Positions 33,543 through 45,170 are shown, counted from the first letter of the stretch. The stretch: 64,000 nucleotides of DNA from Celoporthe dispersa (GCA_016584495.1 WAID01000009.1:2976001-3040000), one strand, 5' to 3'. The notes: generated by a model from the letters alone, not told the origin. A program made the numbers and translations.

Positions 33543-35011
33543 ATGTCAACAAATATCACAATATTCCTTCCGCCCGGATCAACCGACCACGGGGATCCGA
33601 ACCTGGTCTGCCTACCTCCATCAGTAAGTGATTCTGATCTCCTTCGCCCTCATGAGCCGTTTCTTATTCCTGCCTATGCTAACTGAGAGCCATGAAGTGG
33701 ACGGACTTGGCCGCTTTCTTCGGCACCAACTATCTCGCCCACGCAGCAACGCTGATTGCCCGCCCTGGCCAGAGCCTCATCGAAACCATCATCGACACAG
33801 CAAACGCCTTATTTATCCCTGGATCCGGGATGATCCGTGCCATACGGCTGCTTATCTTTTCTGTCGACTGGCATCGCAATCGTTCCCCTCTCAGAAGGGC
33901 TGCCAAGGCCAGCGCGCTCTGCATGGTCGTAAAAAGAAGTCACATCGGGCGGGCCATGGGGGATGTTGATGATGAGGGTGGTAGTGACTGGTTCTCTAAG
34001 CACTTCAGCCTTGAGGACGATCCTGTCTACGTGCCCTTCTCGAGGTCTATCCTGGGCACTTGCTACCTGCGCGACAGACACGACTATTGTCTTATTGAAG
34101 TGTCGCAGATTGTGCCGTTGAGGGCATTCATGCCTGGAAAAGAGGTGCCTGATGACTCGACAGTATCGTCGCTCTCATAGGGGCCGTCAACAATAAGGGG
34201 TCGCGGTGCCTATCCGAAGTACCGAAAGATCGAGGTTCCGGGGCAGCTCGATATTCCCAAGATTCTTGTCAGTATCCTCCAGCTTATCTGGGGCATCTCG
34301 ACGCTTTATAATGCTCGGGGGAACCAGATCGACCTATATGGCTATGCAGCATTCGGCTTGACGGTGGCACCCTATGCTTTCATGAGTTTTCTCAACCTCC
34401 TCGTCAGCCTTGTCCTCCCGGTCCACAACAACATGTACCTTGTCTGGACGCCCGACATGAGGGACGCCATGATCAGGTCTGGAGAACACCACCATCGCGC
34501 CGGAATCTTCTACGGGATGGTTGCATCTGTTGATGAGGAGGAGATGAGCCGTCAGGTGAGAAAAAGAGGACTTCGCCTGCCTTATAACTACAGACTTCTG
34601 AACAGGCCCGGTCTCTTGGCCATCTTCTCCTTCTTCTACGTCTTCATAGCCATCATTCCCCTGGCAATCGTGGGCGCATTCACGGGCTTTCGTACGGGAA
34701 GCGACGTGCATGCGGAGCGGGCATGGATTCTGGCCTGGCTGATCGTGGGCTCTGCTTCGGCCATCTTGATCGGGCAGATTTCGGCACACATAGCCGCCCA
34801 TCAGCGAGCGGAGGCATTTCAAAACTTTATCAAGATGAAGAAGACGACGAAGGACACCCAGCGGGTTAGCAGTATACGTACCGCAGAAGGAGGACCGTCT
34901 GCTCCCTTTGCTATATTTATCCTGCTACCTTTGTGGATTCCTGCCATCGGAGGCATGGTGGTGGTTGGCCAGATGTTGCGGGACTTTGGAGTGTGCACAA
35001 AGATTGTGTAG
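33543..35011 (+). CDS. Fungal multi-spanning membrane protein with in-frame TAG, function unknown
   Basis: Exon 1 is 33543-33623 and exon 2 starts at 33698. Intron 33624-33697 (74 bp) has GTAAGT, branch GCTAAC at 33679 and acceptor GAAG. This splice joins FLPPGSTDHGDPNLVCLPPS to WTDLAAFFGTNYLAHAATLI in phase. The apparent ATG at 33692 lies inside the intron and should not be used as the start. The rest has hydrophobic helices (ILVSILQLIWGISTLY; GYAAFGLTVAPYAFMSFLNL; LAIFSFFYVFIAIIPLAIV; WILAWLIVGSASAILIG; FILLPLWIPAIGGMVVVG). This is the layout of an uncharacterised ascomycete membrane-protein family. A TAG at 34178-34180 interrupts the frame in a loop between PDDSTVSSLS and GPSTIRGRG; both sides stay in the same frame and conserved in style. 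An intron at 34112-34180 (GTGCCG donor) would remove it but also cuts family-like sequence. Unbroken length would be about 464 residues. Confidence 0.65.
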
Positions 35012-35170
35012 TTAACATCAAAAGGACTTTGTTTGATTCGAAAAAGTGCACTATCAATGGTGATGAGAAACCGGGCGATCAAGCCTTGAGGAACAAGCAT
35101 TATTATCTTCTACCCAGCGAAAGCAATGGTTTCCAGGGATATGACCTCTTCTGAGGTATGCATCAACTCA

Positions 35171-36369
35171 TCAGCTGCCCTGGGGTTGGATACAGGATCC
35201 GGTCTGATCAAGACTGCCAGTCAGCTCTGTCTCAAAGCCTCTGATGCCCTTCTGTGCCTCGTCACTGAGGACGATACCAAAATGCTCCCTCAACGCCTCG
35301 ATCCTCTCCTCTTCAGTTGTACACACCTTTACCACCTCCGTCCTACCACCCATATTTCTCTTGACAACACCGTCTGCCAACATAATCTTCCCGATGACCT
35401 TGACCTCACCTGCCGAGCCCTTGGTGGCCTCGCCCTCCACATCAGCTGTAGTCCCTCCGAGGCTCCCACAACCGCCATCTTCCTCTGCAGCACACCTGAT
35501 GAACTTGACAACCAGGATCTGCTTCCTTTGGAAACTTTCTGGGTGGCTGGCCACCCACCAGTTAGAGCATTCCAGGTCCCAGGGGCTGGCTTCTGCTTCG
35601 CCGAAGGCGTAGTACCGATTCCAGGGTGCATCGGTGCCGTTCCTATACTCGTAGAACCAGACTTGATTCGCCTCCGACTGCACTGTATCTGGGAATGTCC
35701 CTCGTTGCAACCGGATCTCCTGTGCGCCTAGGTTGGCCACTGCCTCTGGTTCCTGCCCCAGGGATGACGAGAGCAGCATGGGAGACGTGGGCCCGTCACC
35801 ACCAAACCCGACGTCGCAGCTCCAGACTGAGCCGTCCTCCAGGAGTACGAGATTCACAACTAATCAGGGGCTGGAAGTTAGCTCGTACGTCGTGACTGGA
35901 GAAAGAGAGCTCAGCTGAGAAGCTCACCATGTCGTGGTCCCACGAAAGGCCCGTCAGGAACGCGCGTGATGTGGTCTCGGATGCGAATACGTGCCGAGGT
36001 TGGGTATGCTGTAAAGCCCAGGCCTCTTAGGATATGGAGGAAGAAGACGCTGGTTTCGAAACAAAAGCCGCCCCTGCCGTGGCTCTGCTCAGAGTCGGTC
36101 GGTCGGAAGTCGGGAATAAATTTGGCGTAAAGATGTTGCGGGTCGATCGAGTTGCTGTGTGCAGGATTGTAGTGCAAGCTTAGGTTTTCGTACGGGATGC
36201 TCGTTATCTGGCATCGGTGTAGAGTCTGCAAGAACGTCGCATTCCGAGGATGTGTGAGAGGCAGCGGAAAGGAGATGTGCTGGAGGTAGTGTAGGATCTG
36301 AGCTGGGCTGAAGGCAGACCCCAGAGGAGTGTTTCTCAGCAGCTCGGTGTCTTGAGAATCGAGGGCCAT
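35171..36369 (-). CDS. Arylamine N-acetyltransferase (NAT)
   Basis: Two exons on the minus strand, 36369-35928 and 35859-35171; 376 aa. The 68-bp intron has GTGAGC, branch GCTAAC and acceptor ATTAG, phase 1. The protein shows the NAT catalytic triad in order: Cys in GRGGFCFE (residue ~102), His in GPRHVVNLVLLEDG (formed across the splice) and Asp in WSCDVGFGGDGPT. The N-terminal segment SIPYENLSLHY is the usual NAT motif. The enzyme transfers an acyl group from acetyl-CoA (or malonyl-CoA in some fungal forms) to arylamines and hydrazines in the cytosol, through a Cys thioester. In Fusarium such enzymes detoxify plant benzoxazolinone-derived aminophenol; whether this one does is unknown. It lies tail-to-tail with the membrane-protein gene (159 bp between stops). 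Intact. Confidence 0.93.
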
Positions 36370-37430
36370 ACTGTCAGGGACTTTTGGAGTCCTGGGGGAA
36401 AGACGTTAGCGGCCAAGGAAGAACTCCCGAATTAAAATATTGCTATCCGTGATCACGACATCGGCGAGAGTCATACTTAGGTATGGAAAAGCGGGTCGAA
36501 CTCCTCCCTACCCCCTCTTACTTTATTATCTAGTACTTACATAAAGCATCTACGAGCCGGAGATGGCCACATAGAGGTTCTCCCTCCCTTTCTCTTTCTC
36601 TTTCTTTCTCAGATCCTTTCTCAACGCTGTTTTTATGCCATTATCATGCTTACTACTTTGGCTCTGTATTTCGGCTCAATAGAACTACTAAACCAGTGAG
36701 GTTTTTTCTTCTTTTTTTTTCTTTCTTTCTTACAACGCTTGAGTAAAGAGGAAGGGTTAAGAGTACACAAATGTGGTCTTTCTCCTCCGCTCTTCGCAGC
36801 CTGCAAAATTCTAGTTTCTGCCTTTCGTCATTAGTGCTGGCTACTTATACAGTCGCCGTTTTCTCAATTCAGGGATATGCTCTACTAACGATGTTCCCAT
36901 TCCTAGTCATTTTAAGAACAAAGAAGGAAGAAAGAAAAAAAAAAAAGGGGGGGGGTGGCGATGAATCGCTCTCGTGAAAACGTACAGAATTGACTTGGGT
37001 GCCTCGTAGAACCTTTCATATCTTTAACCATCTAATACATGGCTCAACTGCCGTAACTTCTGTCTCCTTGCAGACTCCGATAGAAGTCCTGAAAGTGCAA
37101 GCACAAGCACTTTTACTCTTCGCACAGTCACCCTGCAGAACGTTGATGCATTGTTTACCAACCCGGGCTTCTATGTTTACAGAAGGAATGCCCAGGCACT
37201 TTCCATTTCGCTGAGATCATGACACTTGACAGGGGCGGCTTCGAGGCCATGCTTGCCGTTTGTTCTAGAGTGCGGATTTTAGGAACATGATCAGCCGGAC
37301 TATGCTCCTAAATCAACAAATCAACACTTCCAGGGCACTGCCACTATGCAATTTTCTTCTCCGAATCCACACCTATAGCGAGACCTTTGCAAAACAGAGA
37401 CCAGTACTGCAGGGAACCATCCTGGACAGC
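36370..37430. other. Intergenic spacer
   Basis: Promoter side of the NAT gene and 3' side of the SET methyltransferase gene. C/T-rich tracts (36580-36615, 36708-36732) and an A-run plus G-run (36936-36956). No gene supported. Confidence 0.5.
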
Positions 37431-38987
37431 TTATTCCTGGTCCTGCACGACCTCGCTCTGCCAGTCAGGCGCAAGGGTAGTGATGGCGTTTTCAAGCACC
37501 TTGTTGACCTGCGCCCGATACAGCATCGCCACTGACTGGTTGTGTGTCTGCGGAACGACCTCCACGACGACCTCATTGCCCTGGTCGTCCACACTGACGC
37601 CAGGGTCCGTCTGGCACAGCTTATCGTATTCCATGCCCAGCTTTGCCAGCAGCAGCTGCTTGACCTGCTCGACCACCTGGGAAACTTCAGCTGGGAGAGG
37701 CACGGACTTGGAAAGTATGCGCCGCAGACACGCCAGCTCACGCTGCCTCGAGGCATCGGCCGCCATAGAAGCCTCCTCTCTGAGGTCTGCCCCGGAACCC
37801 AATATCGAGGTCAGGAATGACTCCCTGTTGCCATCTCCCACTACCGCCAAGCACAAGTCCCAGACCAGGGAGTCCTCGACGTGAGAGAATTCCGGCCTGA
37901 CGTCGAAGCTGCGATCCTTCACCGCTGCCTGTCGCGCCGAGCCGACATAGGAACTCGGATGGTTGATAGGTCTCAGTGACACAAGGAAGTCCTGCGGCGG
38001 CCCAGCTGATCCGGCACCTGGGACCGAGCTTGCAGGTCCTCCCGCGCCAGCTCTCTTTCTCACGTGGAGGTAGTCGTTATGTATGCCATCCGTCTCCGGG
38101 AGGACAAAACCATACGACAGAAGAAGCTCGCTGTTGGTCTTCCTCCCGTAGCTATTAAAGACCTGATCGCCGGGTTGATAGGTATCGAAGCTCTGGAAAC
38201 GGCACGTGTCCGCATCACTGCTGTCATCGTCGACCAGCCATCGCACTTGGGCCCGTGGCGAGTGGTTTATGATGTCGAAGACAGGGAGCAGAATGCTGAA
38301 GTCGTCGATTGCCACACCCTTCGGCAGCGCGGGGTCTCTCAGCGCCTTGGGTATCACGAGGGACGGCCGAAAGCTCCGGCTCGCGAAGATGCTGAACGCC
38401 CAGTCGTGGAGGGTCCGGGTGTAGTCTCGCCAGCCCTCGCAGCCAGCGTCCTTGAGCACCTTTCGGGCCTCCTTGAACTCCTTCCTCAGCTGATCGCGGA
38501 TAGCCTGGGCGGAAAACCCCGTATTTGTACACTCTAGAAACGCGGCGTCGTCCTCGGGCCAGAACGGGGGCAGACTCCACGCTGAGAGGGTGTCGGGTTG
38601 CGGGAGCGTGGCGATATAAGGGTACCAGAAGGATGATTTTCCGGCCAGGTACTCCTTCATGAGGAAGAAGCGTCCAATGACGTGCGGCGGAAGGTCACGG
38701 AAGGCCGGGGGGAATGCAGGCGGTGTATCGGACTGTTCTGGGTGGCTTGCAAGAAGCGGTTCCCCAGTGCTGGCGTTGAGATATGAGAGACTGGTCTTCA
38801 GAGGACAGGTGAGAATCTCATCGCCAGGCCTGAAGCTGGTCTCCTCTCCGTGTAGGTCAGGCCTGAGCCGTATGGAGAAGCCTGTCAGATCATCCTTGTA
38901 TATCTCAAGGGCAGGATGGAGCGAGGCTCCGTGAAGAGTGGCCCAAGATAAAAGCGCGCTGAAGCCTTCCTTGTCCGCTTCCTTCAT
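37431..38987 (-). CDS. SET-domain protein lysine methyltransferase (SETD3/RKM type)
   Basis: Single exon, 518 aa, intact. The split SET fold is typical of the Rubisco-LSMT/SETD3/RKM group. The N-terminal SET part begins WATLHGASLHPALEI. A long helical insert follows. The SAM-binding motif is in PVFDIINHSPRAQVRW, and the catalytic Tyr motif is in GDQVFNSYGRKTNSELLLSY. The C-terminal half (about residue 330 on) matches the helical substrate-binding domain in length. In yeasts, relatives monomethylate or dimethylate lysines of ribosomal proteins or elongation factors, so cytosolic or nuclear methylation of a translation protein is the likely role; the exact substrate is inference. Two telomere-like TTAGGG repeats lie about 240 bp upstream of its start. 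Confidence 0.9.
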   Translation of the reverse strand: MKEADKEGFSALLSWATLHGASLHPALEIYKDDLTGFSIRLRPDLHGEETSFRPGDEILTCPLKTSLSYLNASTGEPLLASHPEQSDTPPAFPPAFRDLPPHVIGRFFLMKEYLAGKSSFWYPYIATLPQPDTLSAWSLPPFWPEDDAAFLECTNTGFSAQAIRDQLRKEFKEARKVLKDAGCEGWRDYTRTLHDWAFSIFASRSFRPSLVIPKALRDPALPKGVAIDDFSILLPVFDIINHSPRAQVRWLVDDDSSDADTCRFQSFDTYQPGDQVFNSYGRKTNSELLLSYGFVLPETDGIHNDYLHVRKRAGAGGPASSVPGAGSAGPPQDFLVSLRPINHPSSYVGSARQAAVKDRSFDVRPEFSHVEDSLVWDLCLAVVGDGNRESFLTSILGSGADLREEASMAADASRQRELACLRRILSKSVPLPAEVSQVVEQVKQLLLAKLGMEYDKLCQTDPGVSVDDQGNEVVVEVVPQTHNQSVAMLYRAQVNKVLENAITTLAPDWQSEVVQDQE

Positions 38988-39645
38988 TGCACCGTTGCAG
39001 GTCGGTACGTGTAGCGATTCCCGGTGAATCTGGTGCGATCTGTAGTATCGCAGGATCAGTGCTAGTGGTGGCTATGGTGAGCTGGGAAAAGCTTAGGTGT
39101 TTTGTAGTGGACTTGGTCCTGGACGTGGACGGTGTTGATATAACGTAGAAGTGGAAAAAAAAAGAGAGAAAAAAACAAACAGAAGATCAACACAAAGTAG
39201 CACGTCACGATTTCCATTTAAGTGTACAGGGTTAGGGTTATCAACAGCCACGCAGAGAAAAATAATATCGAGCAATGACCCAAGACAAAAAGTGTTAGCT
39301 GTGTATTCCTAAGACTTGATAATTATAATGCTAGGAGAGATAGACAATCACATGGCTGCAGCTCTGGTTCCAATCTCTTTCTCTGACGCGATCTCCGTCT
39401 GGCCGCCTTGCCCCCAAAATACACCAGCATAGATGTGTCTCGACATGAATTGGATTCCATGGCGCGTCGTAGCCTCGTCGGGGCTGTATGGTGCTGCCAG
39501 AGAAGGTGTGGTCCTTTGGGTTTCGCCCTAACAGAGTCGCTGGATTCATGGCTGGTCTATTCGTCCGTTACAAGGGCACCTTCGGAGATGCTCAGCAGGG
39601 GCTGTAACCTCGTCAGTATGGGGCTCTTGGGATTTTTTTTTTTTT
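38988..39645. other. Spacer with promoter of the SET methyltransferase gene
   Basis: 660 bp between the SET methyltransferase start and the 3' end of the DUF6604 gene, both minus strand. It contains tandem teloboxes and a T-run (39632-39647) at the end of the upstream gene. Confidence 0.5.
39229..39240 (-). promoter_or_regulatory. Tandem telobox (TTAGGG x2)
   Basis: GGGTTAGGGTTA (minus strand TAACCCTAACCC) about 240 bp before the ATG of the SET methyltransferase gene. Teloboxes are binding sites for Tbf1/TRF-like Myb proteins and are common in promoters of ribosomal and translation genes in fungi. The role here is inferred. Confidence 0.4.
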
Positions 39646-42328
39646 TTACATAGCAGCTCTGTCCTCACCGTCTTTGGGGTCGCTGGTGACCCCACCACTA
39701 TGTTTTGTGATCACGTCCCTGACAACTCTGACCAGAGTACGTAGGGTCTCCACGTCCTCAGCCGCCTCACCCGTCAGCTTCTCGCCCAGGAACAGAGGCA
39801 CCCGGACCATCCTGTCCTCCACGATGGTCTTCGGCCCTTTCTCGTTATTGCAGACCTCGTCGCAGAATTCTTGGTCCCGCGATATGCAGACAAACAAGAG
39901 CACGTCCCGGCTCATGAGAAACAGTTTCATGAAGTTGATAGACAGGATACCCCTCAGCTGTTCTGCCACGAGGTTCTCGAGGGCCTGGAAGAGCTGGATC
40001 GCTGTAAGGCGTGGCAGGGCTCTCGGCCTTTCCGCGCCCTGTTGGTCTCTCACGCCGGTCTTTTTGGGGGCGGAAGATCTGCCCTGTTCGGATGTAAGTC
40101 GTTCAGAGTATGATCTGCCAGGACGCTTCTTCTTGTTGCTGCTATTAGGCTCTGGGCCCACTAGTTTCTCTACATTCAGCCACGAGTGCTCTCGAACGAG
40201 ACCCTGCATGAACTCCAAGATCCGCGGCCTGTGGAGCTTGTCACTCGTGTATTTCTCCAAGAAGTGGCGCCGGATGCGCACAGCTTGTGTGAATTCTTCG
40301 GTCAGGCCCTCCACGGCGTCAAGACCAGCGTGGGCGGGCTTGGGATTCCGGATGCTCGCAGGCATAATCGTCTTGAAGTTTCGGAGAATCATCACTGGGT
40401 CTTCTCCAGCGGTAGAGATGCCACGTTTCAGCTGAGTATCGTCAACATAGCAGCCGAGGAATTTGTCCATGTCAGCCCAGGCAGGAAAGGCCCCGTCCTC
40501 CGGGAACCGGCTGGCTGCCGCCCGTGCAGCACTGTACAGATACGCTGCAGCCTCGACCAGAAACGACCGGTTGACGAGCTCGTGTCCCAGCTCGCTCACC
40601 AAGAGCTTGGCCCGGAAGTCCAGCAGGCCAGCCCAGACAGGCTCATGCCTCAGGAGGTAAAAGGGCTCCAGGACGTGCAGCATGTCCAACATGCGGTATC
40701 GCGGCACCTTGTCCTCCAACGTGATGTCTTGGACCATAAAGCCGTCCACTTCCTTCTGGAGCCGGCCCAGGGCCTGGCTCAGCTCAGACCTTGGGCCGGT
40801 GGCCAGGCTGGTGGCGAGCGGCAGGGCATGCAGGATCTCCCCCGCGGTCTGCCGGAGCTGCTGGAAAGGATGCGCGACTGTCTCCTCCATGATGTTCCGG
40901 ATGTCGACGTACAGCTGCAGAGCAAAGACAAGCTTCGAGGGGCAGACACGGCTCCCCAAGGTCTCCTGAAAATACAGAAGCAACTCAGATTCTCCCGGTA
41001 TGATGGCTGCCGTCTTGCCGCGCCTCTTTAGGGACATGATGGGGATGACCTCCCATAGCAAGTCGGCAACGGCCATGTTCTTGAAGTCCTCCGTTTCGTT
41101 TGGTGTCATGGCACCATACTTGGTAGGGATCTGGTTGGATCTCGCCATCCAGTGCTGATATCTCGGTGTAAAGCGGCAAATCGCCTTGACGGCCAGGAAG
41201 ACTGGGCACCCAAGCCAGTCATACTCCTCTTTGTAGATGTGATCGTCGAGCTCCTTGTCGGAAAGACTATCGTGGATCTTGTAATCGACATGTGCTATGG
41301 CGAAGTTCTTGAAGATGGAGTTCATCATGTACTCGTACTGGCCCATCTCGCTGTGTTTAAAGCCCATGCGCTTCAGGTCCATGACGAAGTCGGTCTCCAT
41401 CTCCTGAAACAGCTCGGAGGCGGCATTTGTGATGACGGCGAGGGTAGTCAGGGAGATGGACCGATCGAAAAAAGTAATCGCACCAGCGCTCGCAGATGTA
41501 GGACCGGATGTCGTTGAAATCCTCAAAAAAGCAGTAGACCATCATGTGGTAGAGGGGCAATTTGTTGCTGTCTTTGCCGCCGAACTCTGCAAAGTCGTCC
41601 ACCCAAGAGGAACCAGCGTCGTCACCATCCGCTGCTGGCGAGGCAGCCTCGTGGTTCTTCCCAGCTTTCCTTCCCTTTGGCAGCTTCTTCTTCCCACCAT
41701 TCTTCTGTCTAGCTGTGGGCTTCTTCGGACGCATGGCCTCTGCCAGGCAGTTGTGGTCCGAATCGCTCTCGCCACCTGCTTCTGGTGTTGCCTGGACCTG
41801 GAGATGCTCGAACAGGTTGCTCAGGTCAGCCAGGGCATTACTACCGGTCCTGTCTTCAGACCGAGCCGTATCGCGTGCTGCTTGTTTGCCGCTAGGCCTC
41901 TTGGCCTCGAGGTGCTCAAACTTGGCCAAGATCCGCTCCAGTACCTCGATCATGTGTTCGTGCGTGGCACTCTTCTCCTGTGCCTCGCCACCTTCATCGC
42001 TCATCACCTGGGTGTAGAACCTGGCACTTTTCTTGCGCAGCCAGATCACATCACGAAGGGTGTCGATAGGCCCAGGGGGGATGTCTTCTGGCTTCGAGTG
42101 TTGGACGATCACTGACGCCAGATCCTCCAGCTCTCCCAGGCGAACTTCGGAACAGGTCTTGAACCCCTTTCCCTGTAGGCTTTTCAGAGATTTCGACGCA
42201 GTAAGCGTTGTTCCGGTACAGTTGGAGGTCACCCTGTCGGCTGTCTGCTTGAGCCACCTCGTAAACTGCGCCTGGCCGAGCTTGTACCGCTGCCACGTCC
42301 CGCCCTCGAACCTATAGGATGTGTCCAT
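39646..42328 (-). CDS. DUF6604-domain protein, one frameshift
   Basis: Large minus-strand gene, about 893 aa after correction. The start MDTSYRFEGGTWQRYKLGQA then FTRWLKQTAD is the usual beginning of the fungal DUF6604 domain, a helical module of unknown function. A Lys-rich linker follows (KKPTARQKNGGKKKLPKGRK). The frame breaks at the A6 run 41468-41473 (T6 on the coding strand). One T fewer joins ICERWCDYFF to DRSISLTTLAVITNAASELF, an obvious continuation. The rest is a long helical region ending NNEKGPKTIVEDRMVRVPLF and a charged tail. No signal peptide or TM segments, so cytosolic or nuclear. Both halves have normal coding composition, so the break is recent or a sequence error. Confidence 0.75.
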
Positions 42329-43730
42329 CTCTGCTGGAGGTCTGCGTTGTGGTCTGCTGAGTGATGTGCTGACCAGAATTTCCAGAGCGTGTAACGTGGT
42401 AAAAATAAGAAAGCTCAGGCGAGGTTGTCGAACGAGCAGGGCGCTGGAGACTATTTAAATGAAGGCGCATAGGCATGTCTCACTTATATGCACGTTCGAA
42501 CAGTTCCCTGAGAGCCAGAGCCTTATTAGGCAGGGAAACAGTCAGTCGCTCTAGACCGCAGCTCTCTGGTCTTGTTCTTGTTTGAACTGTGATACCCGAC
42601 AAGGCATGGAATGGTCTGTGGCCCAAACAAAACACCGGGAATCTAACACCGTCAACATATTTCTTTCTGCTCCAACAGGCTTCCATTGTACTCATTCTAT
42701 ATATTTTTTTTCCAACAAGAAGGAAAATGGATGCAGCATTTTTGACCGTTCTGAAGGCAGTGAACTCCCCTCCCCCCCCTACCACCTGTTGTTCATAGGT
42801 ACCAGCCGCCTAAAACTGAGTTCTCTGGTTGATCATAAATGATCGAGGACCAACCAAAGCAGAAATAGTGGGGCGGGGCTTTCAGCTGGCAAGAAAAAGT
42901 AAGTCCTGAAACAAGAAAAAGCAATAGTAGCACATGAGGGCAGAGAATGAGGGGAAGAAGAGAGAAGAAGGTGGGTAGTACAAGGAGGGGGGACAGGGGA
43001 GGAAGGGTCACACAGCAGAGAGGCGAAGGAAGAAAACGGAAAGGAGGACCATCGAGCAAGACATGGTGTGACGGGGTATACATAGGAAGAGATAGAAAAA
43101 GAAAGAAAGAAGGAGAAAGAAGAGGAAGGAAGGTAGCAGCGTCTTGCACATCAAGTCTCGCAGGTAGTCGTTGCTGCGAATATGCAAAGTGTGCATCTCT
43201 ACTCATCGCATCAGGCTTTCAGACCTGTCAGCCGTTTCCCCGGCTCCGGCTCCGAGTCCTGCCTCCGGTTTGTGGAAAATTAACAACCGAGTTCTACCGT
43301 ACCGGGCCGACCTCTCTGCCTTTATTCGGCCGTGGCATACGTCTCCCATCGCATCAACAGCATTTTTGTCGCCCAAGAAGTCGTAAGATTTCTTGGTCTA
43401 ATTCTCAGCCGGGCTCAAAGATTCATGAATGGAGGCTGGTGGAATTAAGTCGTGCAGCTTGTACCAGAGCATCTCGGCAGTAAAGACCGGGCTGTTTGTA
43501 GCATGGAGAAGCATAATTATTATTACCCCTTCCCCATGGACACCGCTTGTTAAAATGAGATGGTGTAGTAAACCTTGAGTCCCTAGAAAACTTATGTGGG
43601 GCCACCACCAGCCCTGACCATAGTTATATCAAGTGCCATTCCGTCTGCGTAAATCCTTTTCCTGCGTGCTCTCAGTTTCTTTCCCTACATGTAGTCGATG
43701 ACGCAGCGCGCTTGAGAGACAGCAAGCACA
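42329..43730. other. Divergent promoter region
   Basis: 1.4 kb between the minus-strand DUF6604 gene and the plus-strand GH28 gene. It contains a strongly purine-rich plus-strand block (about 42890-43140), which produces spurious frames on both strands. TATTTAAAT at about 42453 could be a core promoter element for the DUF6604 gene. Confidence 0.5.
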
Positions 43731-45170
43731 ATGAACTCACCCAGATCGCCTCTTCAAGTTGTGTTGGGCCTCCTCACGGCCTCGGCGACAGCCTACTGGC
43801 TACCCGAGACGCTGGGGTCCTCTGTGACAACCTGCATCGTCCCCAAGAACGCGACTGGCAACGATGACAGCCCCAGCGTCACGGCCACGGTCGAGGCGTG
43901 CAGCAATGCCTCTCAGATTATCTTTAGCGGGAACGAGACCTACAATCTGATGACGCCCGTCTCCTTTACGGACCTCAATAACGTCGAGTTCGTCATCAAC
44001 GGCAATATATCCTTGCCGTCCAACGTTAGCTACGTGGAGTCCGTCACAGGGAACAGCGATCTGTACCCAGGCCACTGGATCACAGTCAAGGGCAGCACGG
44101 GCGTCACGTTCACCGGCAGCCAGGACCCCAGCTCGGGTTGGTTCATCGGCCACGGGGAGCAGTGGTGGCCCATGGCGAACAACAGTGACAATGACTACCG
44201 CCCGCACTTTTTCGAATTCTCCGTGACCACCCTTCGCCTGCGAGACGTCAAGGTCTATAACCCTGTCGCCTGGGTCTTTTCGCTGAGCGGCACAGACATT
44301 TACATGACGAACACGACCCTCGACGCTCGCTCAAGTGACCCCATCAACGCGTTCCCCTTCAACACGGACGGCATGGATCTGTCGGCCTCAGACGTTGTCA
44401 TTGATACCTGGACATCTTGGAACGGCGATGATGTCCTGAACGTGGCGCCGCCAGCGACAAACGTCACCATGCGGAATATCGTTGCCTACGGCACCCATGG
44501 CGTGTCCGTGTCCTGCTCATCGGGGACCGGTGGAGACTACCTCTTCGAGAACGCCTTTATATACGACTCCCTGCTGGGAGCTCGTTTCAAGGGCGACCTG
44601 GGCACGACCTGTAATCTGAGCAACGTGACGTGGCGGAACTTTGCCATCTTCAACACAAGCTACCCGGTCCACTTCATCGAAAACTATGTCGACCAAGAGA
44701 CGGGCGTCGCAGCTGGCACGAACACGAGCCTGGCGGCGTACACGGCCAACTTTACGTGGGAGAACATCGTGGCCATGACCAGCGAAGAGCTGGGTGATGG
44801 GAGCTGCATCACGGATCCATGCTGGACCTACACAGACGGTAAGTTTGTGTTTTCTTTTCCTCCTCTTCCTTCCTCTCCCCCCCCCCCCTCTCTTTTTTCT
44901 TTTTCTTTTATCTTTTGGCCTAGGCTGCCTATGCAACGTTCTACAATAGTATTTGGGAACTGACACACTAGATTTCTAGGACAATCTAATCAGAAAGGCT
45001 TGTACATCATGTGCAAGGACGCTGCACACTGTCAGGACTTTCACTTTGACGATGTTGTACTCTTTGGGGCCAATGGAAAGCCTGGCGAGATGGACTGCAG
45101 CGGGCTCGAAGGTGTCGAAGGCATGGGCATTCCATGTACAAATGGAACGTTATTATTACCTACACAATAA
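43731..45170 (+). CDS. Secreted glycoside hydrolase family 28 (pectinase-like)
   Basis: Two exons, 43731-44838 and 44980-45170; 432 aa. The 141-bp intron has GTAAGT, branch ACTGACA and acceptor TTCTAG, phase 1; the spliced sequence reads CWTYTDGQSNQKGLYIMCKD. Signal peptide MNSPRSPLQVVLGLLTASATA. A right-handed beta-helix follows with the GH28 active-site series: FNTDGMDLS (NTDGxD), SWNGDDVLN (catalytic Asp pair), GTHGVSVSC (His) and GARFKGDLG (R-x-K substrate clamp). Many N-x-S/T glycosylation sites. GH28 enzymes hydrolyse alpha-galacturonosyl links in pectin or rhamnogalacturonan outside the cell. The NGDDVLN segment departs from the common QDDC, so an exo-acting or rhamnogalacturonan-type subgroup is likely. 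Intact. Confidence 0.9.
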
